From assembly GCF_010183535.1 (NCBI RefSeq), contig NC_071330.1, forward strand, positions 11,947,717 to 12,011,716: DNA of 64,000 bases. Reading direction: 5' to 3'. The notes beneath the pieces are model-generated. The model made no database searches. It had not been told where the DNA came from and saw only the letters and a program-made list of their open reading frames with translations. Of the stretch, positions 13,185 to 25,871 are shown piece by piece; position 1 is the stretch's first letter; the number at the start of each line of letters is the position of its first letter. The translations under genes were made by a program, and so were the position numbers. The DNA comes from Caenorhabditis remanei. Taxonomy: Eukaryota > Nematoda > Chromadorea > Rhabditida > Rhabditidae.

Positions 13185-14411
13185 ATCATTTTGTTTTTCC
13201 TTAAAAATTCCAAAATCGTTTCCGTACTTGTTTAAAATCCTTTCCCCATATTCCAAAGTTTAAATTCTGATGATCACAGATTCGTTTTCTCTTTTCTCTT
13301 TTTTTCTGACTTCATATTATGTCATTTTTATTCACTTTTTCGCTCACTCTCTATTCAATTATCTTCTTATGAGGATAGCACATTCTAGTGGTCAATGAAC
13401 ATTCTTAGTAGGGGGTCCATTTTTTCTTTTCCAATGAGAAAAATCCGAAAGAATAGGCATTTAACTTCCCAAGAACAACTTCCTCATTCTTCATACTTCT
13501 GCACATTTGCTCTCGTTTTGTGGGGTTCTGTCTGTGTGTCGGTTTATCCTGAGAATGAACATTTAGAAAACGAAACAACAAGGGGAACGCTTGAACGAAT
13601 TCCAACATCTCCAGAAAAAATCACCAGATTTTTTTTGGCTGTCCCATATTTCAGAAGTGAAATATATCCGTTTCGAAACATTGATTTATTTATCTCACCG
13701 CCTTTCAGCACGCCGTTTTCTGATTTTTCCGAAATTTTTATCCCAAAAAACTCACATAGTTGAGACATTTTTCACGGGGCGTCCAGAATGTTAAGCGGTT
13801 TTATTTCTTTGTCAAAAAAGTGTAACAAGCAAAACCAAATGACAAGAAAAATGACTGATGGGATGGGAAGGGAACACATAAAGAAAAGAAAAACATTTAC
13901 ACAAGAGAAGACAAATGATGATAGCAATTTTATTTTATTGGGGGTCAAATTGTTCATCTTTTTGTTTTTTTTTTCCGTTTGTCTTGAGAGTTAATGGGGC
14001 AAGACCAGGGGGGTAATGAGGCGATTTTGATTGATACAACTTGAAAGAAAAACGCGCCGAAGGAACACCAGCCAATTTTTGAATTGAGAGTTTTTTAGGC
14101 CGACCTACCAGAAAGTGGGCGGAGCTTTTATAGATAGGAACACCAAGTTAGCTAATCAAATATGTATAAAAAGTGATCAGAGGTGAAAAACAAAAAAACA
14201 CTTTTAAAAATATATATATAAGTTTTGCTGAAATTTATTTGTTTTTCGGATTAGAGTAGGAGGTTCGAAAACACGATAAACTGAGCTGATATTGTGAGGA
14301 TTCTGAATATTTTTTTATAGTCACAATTAGAAAACGTCAGAATTTAAGATTCCCGGTCATATCACTTATTGCTGAAAACTTTGAAACACTACCTACAGAA
14401 CCGCTCAAAAG

Positions 14412-14834
14412 GTTATCAACTTTGGCTATTTTCTGTCGAAAATTACCAAATTTAACAGTGTATTTCGGTGTCACCTGATTATCTGACAAACTTTATTTTG
14501 TATGAGTTGGGCAGAGCAAAAATAGCACATCATTTTTGTAGTTGATCATTTTTAGTAGGGACACTATTTTGAAAGTTACAGGTAATCAAAACCTTTTCTT
14601 CCTGAAACCGACTAATTTCAGTGCGTATTAGCGAAATTTTCGTGGATTTCACTTTGACAACCTGTAACTTTCAAGATGGTATCCCTACAAAAAATGGTCT
14701 ACTACAAAAATGGTTTTCTGGTTTTGCTCTGTCCGTCCCATACAAAATATAAATTGTCGGACAATCAGGTGACACCGAAATACACTCTCAAAGTTAGACA
14801 TTTTCCACTGAAACAGCAAAAGTTGATCATTTGC
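14412..14834. repeat. Palindromic MITE (unit 1 copy)
   Basis: The two arms are inverted copies: GTGTATTTCGGTGTCACCTG at about 14457 is answered by CAGGTGACACCGAAATACAC at about 14766. The core has further inverted words (TTTGAAAGTTACAGG / CCTGTAACTTTCAAG). A second copy is at 32328-32716 in the duplicated unit. Confidence 0.75.
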
Positions 14835-17701
14835 AACACAAATCATTCAAGACCTTTCGCAAGATCTTGAGTACAATTTTTGGGAAACTCTGTCTATTTT
14901 TTAAACAGGGTGAAAGTCACAAATACTTTTTTTCAAAATTCAAAAAGTACAGTCAAGTTGATGCCAATGGGAAGGGATGTTCCATAGGTTGAAACTGAAG
15001 ATTCAGCAACCCGGCGGAGCGGTAACCCAGAGACTCCGGACTGATGGAAATGACAGAAAGTGATGGTGTTTATATAGTGGAGGCTTATTGAGCGACCGAC
15101 ATTTTTTGATAAAATTGTGAAACGGTCATGTCTTATCAAACCATCAGTTTGTTTCTAATATCATGTTAGCAGGCACTCAATATAAAAAATATGTACATTA
15201 TGCAATTTCCGGAAGACCTTGTCTATTCTGTAGGCAGGGTGAAAATCAGAGGGACTATTTTCAATTTAAAAATGTAAGCTAAATTCCACAGAAAACAAAA
15301 AAAACGATAGAAGTGAGAAATAGAGAAGACGAAGGTCGACTTGCGGACAAGCGCTCTCCCCTCCCCTAACAAGACAAAAAAACCCGAGAAAAAGATGAGA
15401 AGACCCTTCTAAAAATGTTCCGACGGAACATTTTGGGGGTTTTTTAAGAGTTTGATTGATAGGACGAAACGGATGTGGAGAGTTGGGTCAAAAATGACAC
15501 CATTTTTGAGGAAAAGTGGAGGAGTGGGAGAAATATTTGGTCTTTTTGCTCTCTCTTTTTCTTTTTGGAGTCAGATTTTGACATGTTTCTTTTTTACTAT
15601 GTCTACTAGAGGAGAGGAGATAGTTTTGAAGTTCGTTAATAAAATTTAGGACTCAGAATTTGATGTTTAGAATTTGAACTCTATAGAAATTGATTAGAAT
15701 CTTTCTAAAAAGTTTAAAAAATGAAATTCCGAATAGGTCAAATTTTAAGATGTTGAATCCAAAACTCATAAATCCAAAATTCAACTGGATTCCGAAAATC
15801 TTTGCCCAGTACTGTTCAGATTAGTCCAGAGCTCAAAATTCATAGTTCAAAGCTTGGAAATCAGATCTGGAAATCATCCTTTATCTCAAAAACTAGACAT
15901 TGAAAATTCAAATATTCAATTCAAAAAAAAAAAAGTTCAGAATCTAGAAACTCAAATCTTAAATTACTCATCTTAAAATCATTTCGAATACTATAATGAG
16001 AACCATGGACTTCTGAAATTTCAACTGAAAGTTTGAAAATTCTTTTCTATCTGAATTCCAGATCTCTGAGACTTCTTTCTACACGCTATGATCTTAGATT
16101 CTCAATTTTAGACTCCAAAATTCAGAAACCAAACTGCCCACACCTCCCGAAAAACATATAAATCTTCTAAATTAACTAGCACGACACCACCGAAAATGAC
16201 CAGAAAAACATGAAATAAGGAAGAAGAAGCTGACGGAAAGAAAAACTAACAAATTGATTCCATGATTTATTCTCAATGACGAAAAAAAAAGAAGGCAGAC
16301 TAAGAAAAAACTTTGTTTTTTATTTATAAGAAGATGGAATGAAGAAGAATGTCTGTGACGACATTCGAACGGAATTACTCGAAAAAGTTTGTGGGAGGAA
16401 ATGGAGTAAGATTGAAAAGAAATTACTGAAATTTCAGGAATAGAAGAAAATTTAAGTTTTCAGTCCGTTTAAATGGAAGATACATAGACAAGAGAGTTGT
16501 TTTCTGAATAGTGGGAACCAAGGTCATAATTGTTTTTTTTCTGGCTTAAATTTTTTGCTTTTCTAATTAAAAAATTTAGCTTTAAAAGTTAATAAATCTC
16601 AAAAAATGTTCGGGGACTAGCTTTCCACAATTTGAATTTCCAGGTAACATATATTTGTTGGTTTCAGAATATTTTCAAATCGTGTTCAGAGGCTTTCTGA
16701 AAAGTTGATATTATTTCTATATCACGCTAACCTTGGTTTAATATTAATATTTCTAACCATTCACAAATAATCAAGTATTAGGATGGCACGCTTCTTACAA
16801 CAGCGCTCTACCGAACCTAAGAAAACTGTGTGCAAAACTGAGAGACCTAGAGAAAAAAAGACATTTTTCAACGCTATTTTGGTGGAGCGCATTTGTAAGA
16901 ACTGTGCCCAGCAAATAAAGCTCTTATATTTATTTACCGAAACAGTTGGAGACTAGCTTTCCACAATTTGTATTTCTAGGCCATCCCATGCATAAACAAA
17001 CCACAGTATACCAAAACAAAACAGAAACTTTCTGGAGAAAACTGAAAAATAATGACAGATGGACGGACACTGGACACCACCAAGTAATCCTGTGTTTTTT
17101 CTGGTAAAACATGTACGAAAAAGGATCAGTTTAATGTGTCTTTTCCCCTTCTTCCCACCCACTTTTCTTCGACAAAAGTTCATCGCCGCTTCTCCTACTT
17201 CAACCAGAATTCTCAAGTTACAATTTTTCTTTTTCTTCCCCTCCCGATAAGAGACTCACACGAATTCACATTGTTGGTGCCCATTAGAAGGTCGGATTGT
17301 CCAACGGATAGTTTGAAACGGAGCAGTTTGACAGGCGGGGGGAGAGATGAAGTAGAGACAAGAAGATTCACTTGGAGCAAAAAGACAAGCGAAGAGATGA
17401 AACACGTGTATGCCAGATGACACATACACACACTCGGAATGCATATTTTGAAGAAAAAGAAGAGATTTTTGAGTTGAGAGATTTCGAGAGAAAGGATGGA
17501 TCTGGAAATGGCATATTTATGAAGTCTAGAGGGTGTTATGAGACAAGGTGTCAAACGCCAATCATCCAAGTTCAACGGGAGGACAGGTATGTGAACGGCA
17601 AGGGCAGTGATGGGCTAGAAGATTGGAGTAATCAATTGTTTTATAAGATTAGATTACCTGAAAATCATGGACTCATACATAAAGTACCATACAGTAAGAT
17701 A
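14835..17701. other. Duplicated non-coding stretch
   Basis: No gene recognised, although the sequence recurs at about 32.7-35.4 kb with scattered substitutions and indels. A sub-block at 17123-17455 is identical to 34851-35183. Short open frames in both strands survive in both copies but show no splice-consistent chain or known domain. Contains MITE-family copy 4 at 16776-16918. Confidence 0.45.
16776..16918 (+). repeat. Copy 4 of the ~140-bp MITE family
   Basis: It starts near TATTAGGATGGCACGCTTC and ends near GGTGGAGCGCATTTGTAAG plus AACTGTGCC. The orthologous copy in unit 2 is at 34443-34610, so the insertion predates the tandem duplication. Confidence 0.75.
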
Positions 17702-20099
17702 TACAGTAGCGAGCATAAGTGAGTATACCTCCATACTTTCATGTGTATCTCAGCTGAAACAAGTCCGTTTTGCATAAACTTTTTTTTCAAAGATAGCTGA
17801 AGTATCCAGTAAAATTGACATAAGTTTTTTGTTTGAGGTGATCAGCTGATTTTTAAGATTATTGATTTTTCCTGATCTTGGTTTGAAAATCCGGAAAAAA
17901 ACTTTTTATTTTTGAACTGGACCCTATGATTTTTTGAGTTGAAAATGTTGAGTAACGTTTATAAAAACAAAATATATTGTAGGAATGCTTCTGTAAATTT
18001 TGAACATCGTGCTACAGCTCCAGAAGCCCAAAATGATACGTTTAGCTAAATCGTCATAACTCATCGAAAAATGGTTCAAATTGGTTGAAAATTGCAGGAA
18101 AAGATGCGTATTATGTTTATTAACAATCTTATAATTAGAAATAATGTTTTTGAAAAAAAAAATGTCCGAATTTTTTTCACTCGAAAAATTTTGGTTTCCA
18201 ACTTTTGCCCAATTTTTGATGTTTTTTGATTATAAAACAGTAACGATTCGCAGTGAATTTTACATGAAACATCAAATTCACATTTTCATTAATTTAATTA
18301 CAGGAGTTTCGTAATCAAAAAACATGAAAAATTGGGCAAAAGTTGGAAACCAAAATTTTTCGAGTGAAAAAAATTCGAAAATTATAAAATTAAATTATAA
18401 AATTGTTGATCAACATAATACGCATCTTTTCCTGCAATTTTCAACTATTAGGTTGAGTCATAAGTTTCTTTCTTTTTTGAGATGATTTTTGACGCGCGAT
18501 TTCTCGAAAGCTAATAACTCACATAATGATAAATATAATTGGTCAGTACTTATAACTCATTGTGATTCTACCTGTGACTTGACGTCCGCCACCTGCTTAA
18601 TCTCAGCCGTAGACAAGTTAAAACACTTGAGGAACCCTTTTTTGGTACAATTTTTCAACTTCATTTTTTTCCTATAAAATGTTGACGAGGATGTGTGAGC
18701 TATTCAGAATTAAAACAAGCAAGAACAGTTATGTATAAAAAATTAATAAAGATATTTGAACTAAACAACGATGGTTTAATGCGGGTCTTTGAAGAAAGGT
18801 GACCATAAGTAATTTTGAGAGGTGCGAGTATTTTCGATTTTTCTTCAACTCTAGATAAGGAAATCAGTGGAAATGTTTATTATTGAATAGAGTAGACATT
18901 GATGTTTTTAAATTTACTTTGTTTCGGATATTCACACTATTTGTCTTTTTTCGCAAGAAGCCCGAAGTCAACATCATCAAATTCACGTGATTTTTGAGTT
19001 TGATGAAGCCTACTGCTCGTACTTTTGAATCAATCCACTAGATCTTTTGCACAATTTTAGAACAATGTATCTACTGTTGATTACTTGTAACAAAATATTT
19101 CAGACTTGTTCGTGATCGTTGAAAAGAGACCTAGACTTCACTCAGGTCTACTTTACTAATATTCTCAAAAATGTGAACATCTTAACAATCACATCAATCA
19201 AGTTTTATCACTTATTCGAATGACTTTGGTATACAGTTTTTTGTTGCATAACTTGTTTATGTTACTGTCTAACTTTTACAAATAGTTTGATATTAATGCT
19301 CTCTTCAGTATTTTATTAATCGACTTAAACCCAGGAGAACATTGTTTTCTCATACCTGTCGGTCGTCTGATCATAAATTCTTTATCTTGGAGAGTTTTAT
19401 CCAAAACTGAATTGTTATAACAAGACAAAGTCTTTCTTTATAAATACCACTCGTTTCCTCATGAAAATTTCAGAATTTTGATATAAATCCGACTAGAATC
19501 AAAAACCCTTTCAAAATAGGAATTTGATTAGAGACAGAAAAAAACTGTCGTTTTCACGAGTGAACAGTCTGTGCACTAACTTGAAACATTTTTTGTTAGC
19601 CACTGAAAAAGTTATTATAATGCAAAAAAGTTTGGGTCGATAAACAATCAGAGTACTTAGAAACGGGAAGTCAAAGTTCAACCCCAAAAAAAGAAAGACA
19701 CTTATGACCCAACCTAATAATTTGAACCATTTTTCGATGAGTTATGACGATTTAGCTAAACGTATCATTTTGGGCTTCTGGAGCTGTAGCACGATGTTCA
19801 AAATTTACAGAAGCATTCCTACAATATACTTTGTTCTTATATACGTTACTCAACATTTTCAACTCAAAAAATCATAGGGTCCAGTTCAAAAATAAAAAGT
19901 TTTTTTCCGGATTTTCAAATCAAGATCAGGAAAAATCAATAATCTTAAAAATCAGCTGATCACCTCAAACAAAAAACTTATGTCAATTTTACTGGATACT
20001 TCAGCTATCTTTGAAAAAAAAGTTTATGCAAAACGGACTTGTTTTAGCTGAGATACACATGAAAGTATGCAGGTGTACTCACTAATGCTCGCTACTGTA
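17702..20099. mobile_element. Long foldback element interrupted by a mariner
   Basis: The outer ends are inverted copies starting TACAGTAGCGAGCATAAGTG and ending with the complement (AATGCTCGCTACTGTA). Arms of about 550 bp pair nearly throughout. They include a nested stem at about 18165-18385 where GGTTTCCAACTTTTGCCCAA is answered by TTGGGCAAAAGTTGGAAACC. Without the nested mariner the element is about 1126 bp, essentially one large palindrome. It is absent from duplication unit 2. No transposase frame is visible. Confidence 0.8.
18448..19717. mobile_element. Mariner-like element, degenerate, nested in the foldback arm
   Basis: The termini are inverted: TTAGGTTGAGTCATAAGT at left and ACTTATGACCCAACCTAA at right, flanked by TA at 18446-18447 and 19718-19719. 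Length is 1270 bp. Established knowledge: mariner elements are about 1.3 kb, start with TTAGGTTG-like TIRs and duplicate TA. The arm it interrupts is restored if it is removed (CAAC joins ATTTG as in the opposite arm). No long open frame remains, so any transposase is decayed or the copy is non-autonomous. Confidence 0.8.
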
Positions 20100-20100
20100 C

Positions 20101-20495
20101 AATTTGGCCATTTTCAGGGGAAAATGTCCAAGTTTGGGAGTGTGTCATGGTAATACTGATTGTCCCATTAAGTTGGCTTTTAATGAACCACACAGATCAA
20201 AAGTAGAGCTACATTTTTATAGTTGACAAGTTTTTCTTACGGGTACTCCCTAGCAAATTACATATTGACAAAGTGATCTCTCCCTCAAATCGACCAATTT
20301 CAATGCAAAATAGCGCGATTCGTCTTAAAATGGCCATACCTCTCTAGGGAGCGCCCGTACAAAAAAGTTGACAACTACAAAAATGTAGCTCTACTTTTGA
20401 TCTGTGTGATTCATTAAAAGTCAACTTGATGGGACAATCAGTATTACCATGACACACTATCAAATTTGGACAATTTCACCTGAAAACGGCCAAAT
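20101..20495. repeat. Palindromic MITE next to the foldback element
   Basis: The ends are AATTTGGCCATTTTCAG and, inverted, CTGAAAACGGCCAAATC. Internal arms include GTAATACTGATTGTCCCAT answered by ATGGGACAATCAGTATTAC. It begins right after the foldback element. A diverged fragment lies near 35460-35620. Confidence 0.75.
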
Positions 20496-20759
20496 CCCAT
20501 AACCTTTTTAAAGTTACTGTAACCCAATTTCTGTAAAAGCGCGGTCTAGAAAACAAACCACCAAAAATTTTATACATAGTCTAGTTCAAGATATTTTTGA
20601 AGAGCCTAGAAACCGAATCTAGAAAACCTAGTCCCTCTGAAACAGATACTCGGAAAAACATAGATAGACCACTTGCTAAAATAAAAAACACAACAAGAGT
20701 TTCAAATAAAAATATTCATTCTATTATACAAGTACAAGAAACAATCAATATGGTTCTTT

Positions 20760-23700
20760 TTATGCCGCCTTCTTGGCCTTCTTTGATTCTTTCGTCTTCT
20801 TAGACTTTACCGAGTTCTTGGGTCCTTTTTTACTTCCTTTTTTGGACTGTTTCTTGGATTTCAGTGACTTTTTCAACTTCTTTGACTTTTCCTTTGCTTC
20901 TGGAACAAGTGCCATCGCAGCTTCAGCCGATGGTCTCTCATCTGAAGTCTTCTCCATTGCACCTTCAGTAACTGTCGTCTTCGATGCCGAACGTTTTGGT
21001 TTCTTTCTTTTTGCTTCTTCCTCTTCTTCTTTTTCTTTTTCCTCTTCTTCTTCTAATCTCTTTTCTTCCATCAATTTCCATTCAAAAACAGTTCCATCAT
21101 CTCCAACTTCCTTTTCCTTTTCTAGTGCTTGCTCTTTAGCTTTAACCAATTCGTCATTGAATTCCTTGACCAAATTATCTAGAATTGCTTTGTTATACGC
21201 CTTCTTTTTCCATTTCCCAATGGTGTCGAACACAGAGTAGTTATGGAGGTTCGCGTAAATGTATTGAATCTTATCAAACGATGGAATTGTCTTCAGTCCC
21301 ATCTCCGTAATCATGTACAAACCGACAGATAGAAGCACGTAGAGAACTTGCGTTGGGGTTGAAACCGCTCCATAACGACAAGCACGAACATCACAGATAA
21401 CTAAAAATATTCAAATTTTTCATTCGGAAATCAGTCAACTTACGATCAAAGATGCCTCTGAATCGTTTTGTTTTGACCATCCACATTCCATACTTTATTG
21501 CAACCAATGTACCAGACCGACCGGTGCCATTTGAGCAGTGAACCAAGATAGGTCCCTGAAAAAGTATAGTGTACGAGTGTACATAAAACAATGCCTGCTA
21601 TTCATAGACACCTCAAAAAAACTGACCTTATACCTTTCCACAAACTGAATCATTTCTACGCCGTGCTTCAGAGTTGAGGGGGCCCAATTATTGCTCCATC
21701 CCGAAAATTGGAGTATATCCGTTGTGTGTTCAATCGGAGCGCCATCAGCTCCAACTCCACGAATAGTGATTGTATACAGAGTGTAATTCTCGTTGTCAGT
21801 GAACCCGGGCACATCTTTCGTGATTTTGTCTGTCGTCACAGTCAAATTTTTGAAACGAAATCGCTCTCCAACAGTCTCCGAGAAGTATTCCGCACAGCTT
21901 CTATATTCTAAAATTGAAGCTATAACAATTGCGGAGTAGTCATGTTTAACATACTAAATACGCACAGCATCAGTGAGATTCGAACTTTTCTTTGTAAAAT
22001 AAATGCCAAATGCTTTGCGATCGTCGAGTCTTTTGGGTCAGAACTGCTCACGCTTTCACTACCATCCGATGGAGCTTGGAACATCATATAAGTTTTCTTT
22101 CCTATTTTCATGGCATTCCCGTTAATGAAATCTGTTTCAAAACCCTGAACTTTCAGTGCTGTTTTTCCATGAACAAAGTACGTCGAGCTTCTGAAAAAAA
22201 AGCAATGCAAATCTAGATTTTATACGAACTCACCGTGTTTCCTTCGGCGCACATATGTCGTCTCGTGTGATATTTTTTGCACATTGAAGTCTCAGATCTT
22301 CAAGTTCAGTTTTTAGTGCAGCATCAAACGACATATAGGTACTTAAACTTTTTTCGAATTGAAAAACCATTGATATCAGCATGCTATAAATGTTCTCTTC
22401 TATAATTGTTCCTGAAAAAATATGACATTTTCTCTTTCTAGCTTAGCTGACAACTCACTTTGAGGTCTAACTACTTCCGTTTTTACGACTTCTGGAGCAA
22501 CAACTTCTGGAGCAACAACTTCTGGTTCCACCTTTTCGTCTTTCTTCGATGGCTCTCTTGCATCCACTTCAGAAGGCAATCGATCGTTGGAAGGTGCAGG
22601 AGTAGCTACAATTTCTCTGGCAGTGGCAAGGGCATCTGAAGAAGCACCGGGTGCAACATCGTTGTTCCCCCTGGCGTTCTCATTGTTTTGCTCTTGATCA
22701 TTGTTGATCTTCTTCTTCTGTTCCTCTTCTTGTTTCCGGAGTTTTTCCTTTTCTTCTTTATCTTTTTTATCTGCTTCCTCTTTTTGTTTTCTCTTTCTCT
22801 CCTCTTCATCATCATCTGGAGGTGGAGCTTTTTTGATGCAGCAGCAATAAACCAAGGCACCAAATCCTCCTAAACCTCCAATAACTACTAGACTCAGACC
22901 GATATACCTGAAATGAGTATAAGATTTAAATGAAAGAAATCATAAAATAAAGTCTCACATTGCTATCGTGCCGATCGAAATTGCCTCAGTCGTGGGAATC
23001 ACAGTAGACGTCACTATCTGTATCATCATTGAAGCGATTGTTGTGACAACTGGTGACTGATTCGGGGGCTGGGAAGGAGCAGGAGTTGGGGCAGGGCTTG
23101 GAATCGTTACAGAAGCAGAAGCCATCGTTGCACCATATGTTGCGAAAAAGGTATCCAAGTGTCCGAGTGACGTGGCAGCTGGTTGGAATCCAGAAAAGTC
23201 CAGATTCAATCCATCGAGGAGACCCATAACTTCGACTTCTTTTGCATATTTTGATGACGTGGCAACATTCAACGAATCAAGAGCCTCCTTAATAGAACTC
23301 ACATCATCTGATATTCCATGTGGAAGTTGTTTAATCTTGCTGGCCGCTTCCATAACACTTGCACTTGTTTTGATGTCCGTGATTTTGGTGTTTCTCTTCT
23401 TCCGAAGATTCTGAATTGTGGCCACTGTATTCAAGAAGTCTTCAATACCTTTGTGAGTTTCAGTCATCGAGGCACGGAGAAGAGCCAACTTTTGAAAAGC
23501 CGTCTGATGTTGCTGACTCAATCCAACCGATTTTCCAGCCTCCACAATCCCAGAAATATCCTTGAAAAGTGCTTCCAAATCCGGCCATGAATTGTGAATC
23601 GAATTGATTGCTGCCAGTCCGCGAACACCGTTCCCCAAGTTCTTCGAAGCACTCTGAGCATCCGGAAACGATTCTTTTAGCGTCGTCACCTCTCGATCCA

Positions 23701-25871
23701 TCACCTCCTTCATGTTTCCAGCAGATGTCAGAGCCGCCTCCATATTCGATTTTGAGCCAATTATAGCAGTAATCACTGGACTAGCATTGTCGATCTCATC
23801 TTTTGCGAAACGAACTTTCTGAAGAGTTTCCACTGATTTTTTGACCAGACCACCTTCCGTGTTGTGAAGACAAGTGAAGAACTGAATATAATTCGATTTA
23901 GAGATATCCGTGTGATAGTTGTCAATATTCACGAATTCACTCGAAATTTCAGCCAATTTGCCAGGAATCTCTTTAGTTGTTTCACTCAGATCGTTGAGAT
24001 CAGTTTTCAATTTTTTCAACGCATTCCATGTTGAACCAAACGCAGACAATTTTTTGAGTTGATTCACAAAATTTTCAGCATCAGTTTTAGTTGGAACTCC
24101 TACTCGAACATTCTTGAAAGCGGATAGATCTCCAAGAACTTTCGCATATTCGAAATCACTCAACTTGCCCACCACATCGTTGAAAGTTCTGATTTTTCCA
24201 GACACAATATCTAGCTTCGATGAATCCGGAGTGTCTTGAACCAGCGAGTTACCACAAGAGGCTAACTGATCAACAACTGCTTCAACCTTTCCCAAATCTT
24301 CAGACTCACTGATCACACTCAGTAGCGCATCCACCAGCATCTGGACTGACTTCCGTTTTGATACATCTGCCAAAGGTTTCCACGACTTCTCAACATTCAC
24401 TAAGGCATCTTTTATGTCTTCAAAGAACGAGAAGGCTTTGTTTAAACTAGTCGTGACGATGGAGCTTTCATCAATCCGTTTCACGATCCAATCATTCGAG
24501 ATGTCCGCACCAAGTTTGTCAAGATCAACACTTCCTTTCGAAAATCCAGATGTGTACTCAAAAGATTGCTTCTTGAAACGATTCTGAGCCAATTGTTGGA
24601 GGGATTCGAAAACAGTTTTGACATTTTCCAAGGAGCCACGAGACGTCTGAATTTTCTTCAAGTTTTTCATTACTGATTCCTTGTAGCTCTGATAAATAGT
24701 TTTGCCTTCCAGCTGAGCACGAATTGTCTTCTCTTCATTCAGAATGTCGAGGAAAATGGTTCTTGGTTTCAGTTGTTTTGCAGCAGCCACAAGAGGAATA
24801 ATGTCATTGAAGAGAGTTTGCATCGAGTTCTCCACTTGTTTCAGTTTCACACTTATTGTAGGTAATTCCACAACTGCATCGTTTGCTGTATCTTCGCTCA
24901 TGCCGTTTGACCATTTATCAATATTTTTGAAATATAATTGTAGTGCAGAAGCTGCATCACTGATAGTCGAGATATCTTCAGAAATAGTCCAATTGATTGC
25001 AGTCACATTAATTAACTCTGCTTTGTATTCCTCTTTTTCAGAGAACTCCGTCAGATTCAGCATGAATTTCGACCTCAATCTCACTTTCTCAAAGTTGATC
25101 AATCGAGTTTCGGTAGCTATCACATCAACATCAGATTCCAGTTGTTTGTTAACATCTTCAATTCCAGTGATGGCACCATTGACAGCGGAAGAATCCATCG
25201 AAATAATGTCGTCAGGTTTCAACGATCCCATATGAAGAAGTTCCGAGATGACTTCATCGGCAGGAATCGATTCATCGTGAAGACCGATCTCCAGGGAAAC
25301 ACCGTTGCTGATACGAGCAAGTCTCTCCATGTTCTCCAGAATTGGCTGGAAGTTGCCTGGAAAAAAGAAAGAGTTAGTTGGTTGAAAAGAGATGCTGCAA
25401 TTATCGTAACCACGATTTGGCGAATACTATGCAAACACGCTCTTAAATTTTAGCTAAATAATACGTGGTCTGCATTACGTGTCGGTGAACATTATGTTTT
25501 CCTTCAGGAATTTTTAGGATGTGTGAAAGAATTAAAATTCCACGTTTTTCTCATTAGAGCCTGTTCGAATTGGTAGCGCGCTCTACCGCAAGTTACATCG
25601 GCCCATTTCTTATTCCTCTTACCTTGTGAAGCACGAGGGCCACGTTTTTGGAGATGGAGATTGGGGGAATCATTTCCAGAGACGGTGTTAGAAGTCGTGA
25701 CGATCAGAATGAGAATAGTCAGTATTTTCATAATTGATTTCGATTTGTTTTTCGTTTGCGCAAGATTTTTTGATCTCTGAAAAATAGGGAGCTCGGTTTG
25801 GGGAAAATACTCTGGAAAAGACGGGAACATACCTTTTTTCGAGAGTTTTTACTCTTGATCTTAGCGCCCAT
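20760..25871 (-). CDS. WSN-domain receptor-like PTP, CX5R retained (1495 aa)
   Basis: Nine minus-strand exons: 25833-25871, 25623-25776, 22959-25356, 22459-22907, 22234-22411, 21955-22190, 21627-21907, 21444-21555 and 20760-21400. All phases agree. Domain order: basic leader 1-28; hydrophobic signal segment from Met29; WSN domain about 65-115 (LARISNGVSLEIGL); mostly helical ectodomain to about 850; TM helix about 857-884 followed by YCCCIKK; Glu/Lys/Pro linker; PTP-like domain about 1015-1300; Lys-rich tail to 1495. PTP landmarks are FINGNAM (for YINANY), W1222-S-N1224 (for WPD, Asp lost) and HCSNGTGRSG with C1252 and R1258. The WSN domain is nematode-specific and of unknown function. By inference this is a surface receptor with weak or no phosphatase activity. 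Its paralogue is at 35812-41119. Confidence 0.85.

Larger units (their letters stand above)
10851..14411. other. Intergenic, no gene seen
   Basis: No coding exon supported. It contains two copies of the ~140-bp MITE family at 12550-12692 and 13045-13184. Confidence 0.45.

Noticed and set aside
17059..17420. Open frames on both strands conserved in both duplication units
   Set aside because: Conservation is at nucleotide level (identical block), so frame conservation is no evidence; there is no recognisable domain or splice chain.
18489..18677. Possible transposase fragment inside the mariner-like element
   Set aside because: 62 codons with no helix-turn-helix or DDD motif that I can see; the element is either non-autonomous or too decayed.
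22688..22873. Plus-strand frame rich in Leu/Phe opposite the linker exon
   Set aside because: Shadow of the Lys/Glu-rich linker of the minus-strand WSN gene. Many similar shadows lie opposite the Lys-rich tails.
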